From Opitutaceae bacterium TAV5 (lineage in GTDB: Bacteria > Verrucomicrobiota > Verrucomicrobiia > Opitutales > Opitutaceae), in NCBI GenBank assembly GCA_000242935.3, contig CP007053.1, positions 3,209,001-3,273,000 on the forward strand: DNA of 64,000 bases, written 5' to 3'. The translations under genes and the position numbers were made by a program. This document shows, in pieces, positions 60,672 to 64,000 of this stretch (positions are counted from its first letter, which is position 1; each line of letters opens with the position of its first letter). The notes beneath the pieces were generated by a model. That model worked only from the letters and a program-made list of their open reading frames with translations. It made no database searches and had not been told where the DNA came from.

Positions 60672-62213
60672 TTATTTGTGCTGACCGGCGGGAGCGTCGG
60701 CGTAGAGCGTCGTGACGGTGGCGTTGAGTTCGGTGCTGACGAGTTTGGGCCAGAAACCGAGGGCGAAGAGCGCGACGATGAGGATGAGCGCGGGGATCTT
60801 TTCGCAGCAGCAGAGATCTTTCGGCGGCGTTTCGGCGGCGACCTTGGCAAAGGCTTCCGTTTGCGGGCCGAAGAACACGCGGGCGACGGCGCGCAGGCCG
60901 TAGATCGCCGAGATGATGATGCCGGTGACGGCGAGCGCGGTGTAGAGTTTCGAGAACTGCCACGCAGCGACGAAGATCGTGAGTTCGCCCCAGAAGTTGG
61001 CGAGGCCGGGGAGGCCGATGCTGGCCATTGTGGCGACGACGAAGAAGGCGGCGAGCACCGGGGCGTGTTTCACGAGGCCGCCCATTTCGCCCATGTCGAA
61101 AGTCTGCGTGCGGTGGTAGACGCTCGTCGCGAGCAGGAAGAGGAGCGCGGCGGAGAACCCGTGTGCGACCATCATCATGACGACACCGCCGATGCCCATG
61201 GCCGAATACGCGGCGAGGCCGAGGAAGGCGTAGCCCATGTGCATGACCGAGCTGTAACCGACCATCTGTTTGAGGTCGCTCTGCGCGATGGTGATGAAAC
61301 CGATGACGAGGATGTTGCCGACGACGGCGAGAAGCGCGATCCACTGCACCCAGTGGCCGGCGCCCTGCGGGAGAAGCGGGAGGGCGATCTGGATGAGGCC
61401 GTAGAGGCCGAATTTCTTGAGAACGCCGGCATGGAGCATGGCGGCGGAGCTGGGCGCGGCGCCGTAGCCGAGCGGAGCCCAGGTGTGAAAGGGCCAGAGC
61501 GAGACGAGGATGCCGAAGCCGAAGAGGAGCAGGCCGAAGATGACTTTTTGCGAACCGGCGCCGAGCGGGTTTGCGCCCGAACCGCTGTCGAGGATCACGT
61601 GGCGGAGGGTGATGATATCGAAACTCTGCGCACCGCTCCTGGAATAGAGGGCGATGAGACCGAGGAGGGAGAGCATCGCGCCGAGCGTGAGGTAGATGGT
61701 CATCTTCATGGCCGCGTAGTTGCGGTCACGGCCGCCCCAGATGCCGACCATGATGAAGGTCGGGATCAGCGCGAGTTCGTGGAAGAAGTAGAAAAAGAAA
61801 ACGTCCACGCTGCTGAACACGCCCATGAGCCCGCCGTGCATGACGAGGAGGAGCGAGAGGTAGAGGGGGAGCCGCTCCGCCTTGGTCTGCATGGCGTAGA
61901 GACCGGCGGCGAGGCCGACGATGGCGGCCATCAGGTAGAGGGGGAGGGCGATGCCGTTGAGGCCGAGCTTGAGCGTGATGCCGAGCCCGGAGAGGCCGGT
62001 GTCGATCGTATGGAGGAAGCGGTAACCCTCGAGGGATTCGACGACGGGGAATTTCCACGCGACGAATCCGGCAAGGAGGGCGGGCATGAGGAAGCCGATC
62101 GCGGCGACGAGCCTGGCCGGACGCGCGGGGAGCCGGAGGACGCTGATCAGGATGGCCGCAAGGAGCGGCAGCAGGATCGACAGGAGAAGCGGATCGAACG
62201 GGAAGGGAGACAT
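60672..62213 (-). CDS. nuoM: NADH-quinone oxidoreductase subunit M
   Basis: 513 aa. The conserved Glu of the M/L/N antiporter-like family is in FFFYFFHELALIPTFIM. Other landmarks are LLFGFGILVSLWPFHTWAPL, GAAPSSAAMLHAGVLKKFGL, and DLKQMVGYSSVMHMGYAFLG. Proton-pumping membrane subunit of complex I. It follows nuoL after a 118-bp gap filled with heptad-phrase repeats. The long frame on the opposite strand across this gene is an artefact of high GC. Confidence 0.95.
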   Translation of the reverse strand: MSPFPFDPLLLSILLPLLAAILISVLRLPARPARLVAAIGFLMPALLAGFVAWKFPVVESLEGYRFLHTIDTGLSGLGITLKLGLNGIALPLYLMAAIVGLAAGLYAMQTKAERLPLYLSLLLVMHGGLMGVFSSVDVFFFYFFHELALIPTFIMVGIWGGRDRNYAAMKMTIYLTLGAMLSLLGLIALYSRSGAQSFDIITLRHVILDSGSGANPLGAGSQKVIFGLLLFGFGILVSLWPFHTWAPLGYGAAPSSAAMLHAGVLKKFGLYGLIQIALPLLPQGAGHWVQWIALLAVVGNILVIGFITIAQSDLKQMVGYSSVMHMGYAFLGLAAYSAMGIGGVVMMMVAHGFSAALLFLLATSVYHRTQTFDMGEMGGLVKHAPVLAAFFVVATMASIGLPGLANFWGELTIFVAAWQFSKLYTALAVTGIIISAIYGLRAVARVFFGPQTEAFAKVAAETPPKDLCCCEKIPALILIVALFALGFWPKLVSTELNATVTTLYADAPAGQHK

Positions 62214-62220
62214 CGAAGAA

Positions 62221-62339
62221 AATTAAGAATTAATAATTAAAAATTAAGAATGAAGGAGGCGGGGGATGCGTGGAAATTAAGAACGGGATGGCGGAACGTG
62301 GACCGGGGAATTATTAATTATTAATTGTTAATTAATTAG
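62221..62339. repeat. Inverted heptad-phrase repeat between nuoM and nuoL
   Basis: The left arm is exact 7-nt phrases AATTAAG, AATTAAT, AATTAAA, AATTAAG, AATGAAG (62221-62255). The right arm (62309-62339) is the inverted form with phrases AATTAAC, AATTAAT, AATTAAT when read on the minus strand. The core is GC-rich. The right arm supplies the last codons (Ala-Asn) and the TAA stop of nuoL. Confidence 0.82.
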
Positions 62340-64000
62340 CTGCCAAGGCCCAGAGCAGGCCGGCGCCGATGAGGAACCAGTAAACGTAGGCGTGGAGGCT
62401 GCCGGTGTGGAGGGCGCGGGCGGCGAGGCCGAAAAGACCGGTCACACCGGCAAGGCCCCGGACGGCGAGGCCGGAAAGGAGGAGCATCTCGGCACCGTTG
62501 AGAAGCAGGGCGAAGCGCTGCTGGACCTTTCCAACGTAATAATTGTAAACGCCGTCGAAGGAATTTTTGAGCGCGGCGAGGAGCGTGAAGACAGGGCGGG
62601 CGTTTTTCTCGAGGCTGTCGGTCGGCGCACTCTTGTAGAAGGCGAGCGCGAGGCCGGCGCCGAGAACGAGGATGGCGACACTCATGAGGATGACGCTGGC
62701 GCCGTGCGCGTGGGGAATCTGCGACCAGACGCCGTCGAAGTGGCTGCCGTAAACGAGGGAACCGAGGCTGCCGGTCGTCCAGCCGCCGGCGACGGAGAGG
62801 AGGGCGAGGACAGCGAGCGGGATGATCATCGAGGGGCCGCTTTCGTGCGCGTGTTCGGACGCGTGGCTGCGCGTGGAGCCGAGGAAAACGAGCTTCCACA
62901 TGCGGACCATGTAGAAGGCGGTGAGCACGGCGGTGACGAGGAGGATGAGGAAGACGGGCTGGCTCTTTTCCTGGGCGAGGTGAAGGATGGCGTCCTTGGA
63001 GTAAAAGCCCGAGATGAAGGGGAGGCCGGAGATGGCGAGGACGCCGATCGTGAACGTGATGAACGTCACGGGCATCTTTTTCGCGAGGCCGCCCATTTTG
63101 AAGATGTCCTGCTCGTGATGGCAGCCGTGGATGACGGAGCCGGAGCCGAGGAACATGAGGGCCTTGAAAAAGGCGTGCGTGGTGAGGTGGAACATCGCGG
63201 CGCCGAGGCCGGCGAGGAGCACGGTCTGGCCGGCCGGCGCTTCGGGGTCGATGATGCGGCCGAGGCCGAAGGCGGCGACCATGTAGCCGAGCTGCGAGAG
63301 CGTGGAGTAGGCGAGCACCTTCTTGATGTCGCGCTGGGTGATGGCGCACAGGGCGGCGTAGAGCGCGGTGGCGGTGCCGATCCACATGACGACATCGAGC
63401 GCGTCGGGCGCGGCGGCGAAGAGGGGTTCGATGCGGCAGAGCATGTAGATGCCGGCCGCGACCATGGTCGCCGCGTGGATGAGCGCGGAGACGGGCGTGG
63501 GGCCTTCCATGGCGTCGGGGAGCCAGATGTGGAGCGGCATTTGCGCGGATTTGCCGATGGCGCCACAGAAGAGGAGCATCGGGATAAAGGCGGCCACGGC
63601 GGCGCCGCCGTTGGCGAGGGCGGCGAGTTGCGAAAGGTTGACGGTGCCGAACACCGCGTGGCAGGCGATGATGCCGAGCAGGAAGCCGAAGTCGCCGACG
63701 CGGTTGGTGACGAAGGCTTTTTTCGCGGCGTCGGCGGCGCTCTGCTTGTCGCAGAAATGGTTGATGAGCAGCCAGGAGCTGAAACCGACGAGCTCCCAGA
63801 AGATGAAAATCATGAACAGGTTGTCGGCGAGGACGATGCCGATCATCGAGAACATGAAGATGGAGAGCCCGCCGAAGTAGCGGGCCTTGGCTCCGTCGTC
63901 GCTCATGTAGCCGAGCGAGAAGACGTGAACGCAGACGCCGACGATGCCGACGATGGAGAGCATGAGCGCGGCGAGGTCGTCGAACCGGAAGCCGAGCGAG
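62332..64000 (-). CDS. nuoL: NADH-quinone oxidoreductase subunit L (5' partial)
   Basis: 556 residues are visible. The frame continues to the window edge (GFRFDDLAAL before the first Met at 63963), so the start lies outside. Landmarks: FIFWELVGFSSWLLINHF with the conserved Glu, ANKAFVTNR-like AKKAFVTNRVGDFGFLLG, KSAQMPLHIWLPDAMEGPTP, DIKKVLAYSTLSQLGYMVAA, and HAFFKALMFLGSGSVIHG. Largest proton-pumping subunit of complex I, with the lateral helix at its C-terminus. The stop codon lies in a heptad-phrase repeat. Confidence 0.95.
   Translation of the reverse strand, partial: SLGFRFDDLAALMLSIVGIVGVCVHVFSLGYMSDDGAKARYFGGLSIFMFSMIGIVLADNLFMIFIFWELVGFSSWLLINHFCDKQSAADAAKKAFVTNRVGDFGFLLGIIACHAVFGTVNLSQLAALANGGAAVAAFIPMLLFCGAIGKSAQMPLHIWLPDAMEGPTPVSALIHAATMVAAGIYMLCRIEPLFAAAPDALDVVMWIGTATALYAALCAITQRDIKKVLAYSTLSQLGYMVAAFGLGRIIDPEAPAGQTVLLAGLGAAMFHLTTHAFFKALMFLGSGSVIHGCHHEQDIFKMGGLAKKMPVTFITFTIGVLAISGLPFISGFYSKDAILHLAQEKSQPVFLILLVTAVLTAFYMVRMWKLVFLGSTRSHASEHAHESGPSMIIPLAVLALLSVAGGWTTGSLGSLVYGSHFDGVWSQIPHAHGASVILMSVAILVLGAGLALAFYKSAPTDSLEKNARPVFTLLAALKNSFDGVYNYYVGKVQQRFALLLNGAEMLLLSGLAVRGLAGVTGLFGLAARALHTGSLHAYVYWFLIGAGLLWALAAN

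Noticed and set aside
57825-62240. 1471-codon open frame on the + strand opposite the acyltransferase, nuoN and nuoM
   Set aside because: Antisense to well-identified genes, with a low-complexity Glu/Asp/Arg/Gly-rich product typical of the complementary strand of membrane protein genes at high GC.
1-64000. tRNA, rRNA, CRISPR or prophage features
   Set aside because: None recognised when reading; the repeated units found are palindromic or phrase-like, not spacer-separated identical repeats.

Overview
The window comes from a high-GC Gram-negative bacterium, most likely an Opitutaceae-type member of the Verrucomicrobiota. This is inferred from several things together: proteins with PEP-CTERM sorting tails, several pseudopilins with a GFTLIELLTVIAI-type N-terminus, many LacI, GntR-LacI and XylR-like regulators beside secreted glycoside hydrolases, and intergenic regions full of short iterated palindromic repeats. 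No rRNA, tRNA, CRISPR array, phage or transposase gene was recognised.

Region 1 (1-20294, + strand) is the most unusual. A gene cut by the window edge ends in MORN-like repeats. It is followed by three very large secreted paralogs (1541, 2019 and 1494 aa) that combine ankyrin repeats, CsgG-like domains, a long helical region and a beta-propeller-like region. Two decayed copies of the same family lie between them. The middle protein carries its ankyrin block at the C-terminus, a rotated domain order relative to its neighbours. A TPR/PDZ-type exported protein closes the block.

Region 2 (20325-25295) holds a methyltransferase, a candidate 36-aa ORF with a hairpin terminator, glycogen synthase glgA, a LacI regulator, and a PIN/ribbon-helix-helix toxin-antitoxin cassette. 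A second antitoxin gene there is broken by one stop codon. The cassette lies between 90-bp direct repeats of the lacI 3' end.

Region 3 (25348-54005) contains three carbohydrate-use loci built from the same parts: a regulator, a PEP-CTERM protein, a prepilin-like protein with a C-terminal H-Xn-DG-type motif, and one or more secreted glycoside hydrolases. Locus a (25348-36960) is under a LacI protein with two TTGTTA/TAACAA palindromes. Locus b (36977-46800) is bracketed by two paralogous GntR-LacI hybrids; the first has two TGGTNT-N7-AGACCA sites. Locus c (47183-54005) has a GH29 fucosidase and an XylR-like regulator. The working model, an inference, is that sugar sensors switch on surface-displayed polysaccharide-degrading modules.

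Region 4 (54144-64000) is mostly housekeeping: an MBL-fold hydrolase, a CHASE2 adenylate cyclase, a DUF374 acyltransferase, an Smr-domain protein, and the nuoN, nuoM, nuoL end of a complex I operon that runs off the right edge. Throughout, gaps between genes carry inverted arrays of 7-, 9- or 10-nt phrases. One sits in frame inside a gene and two supply stop codons.
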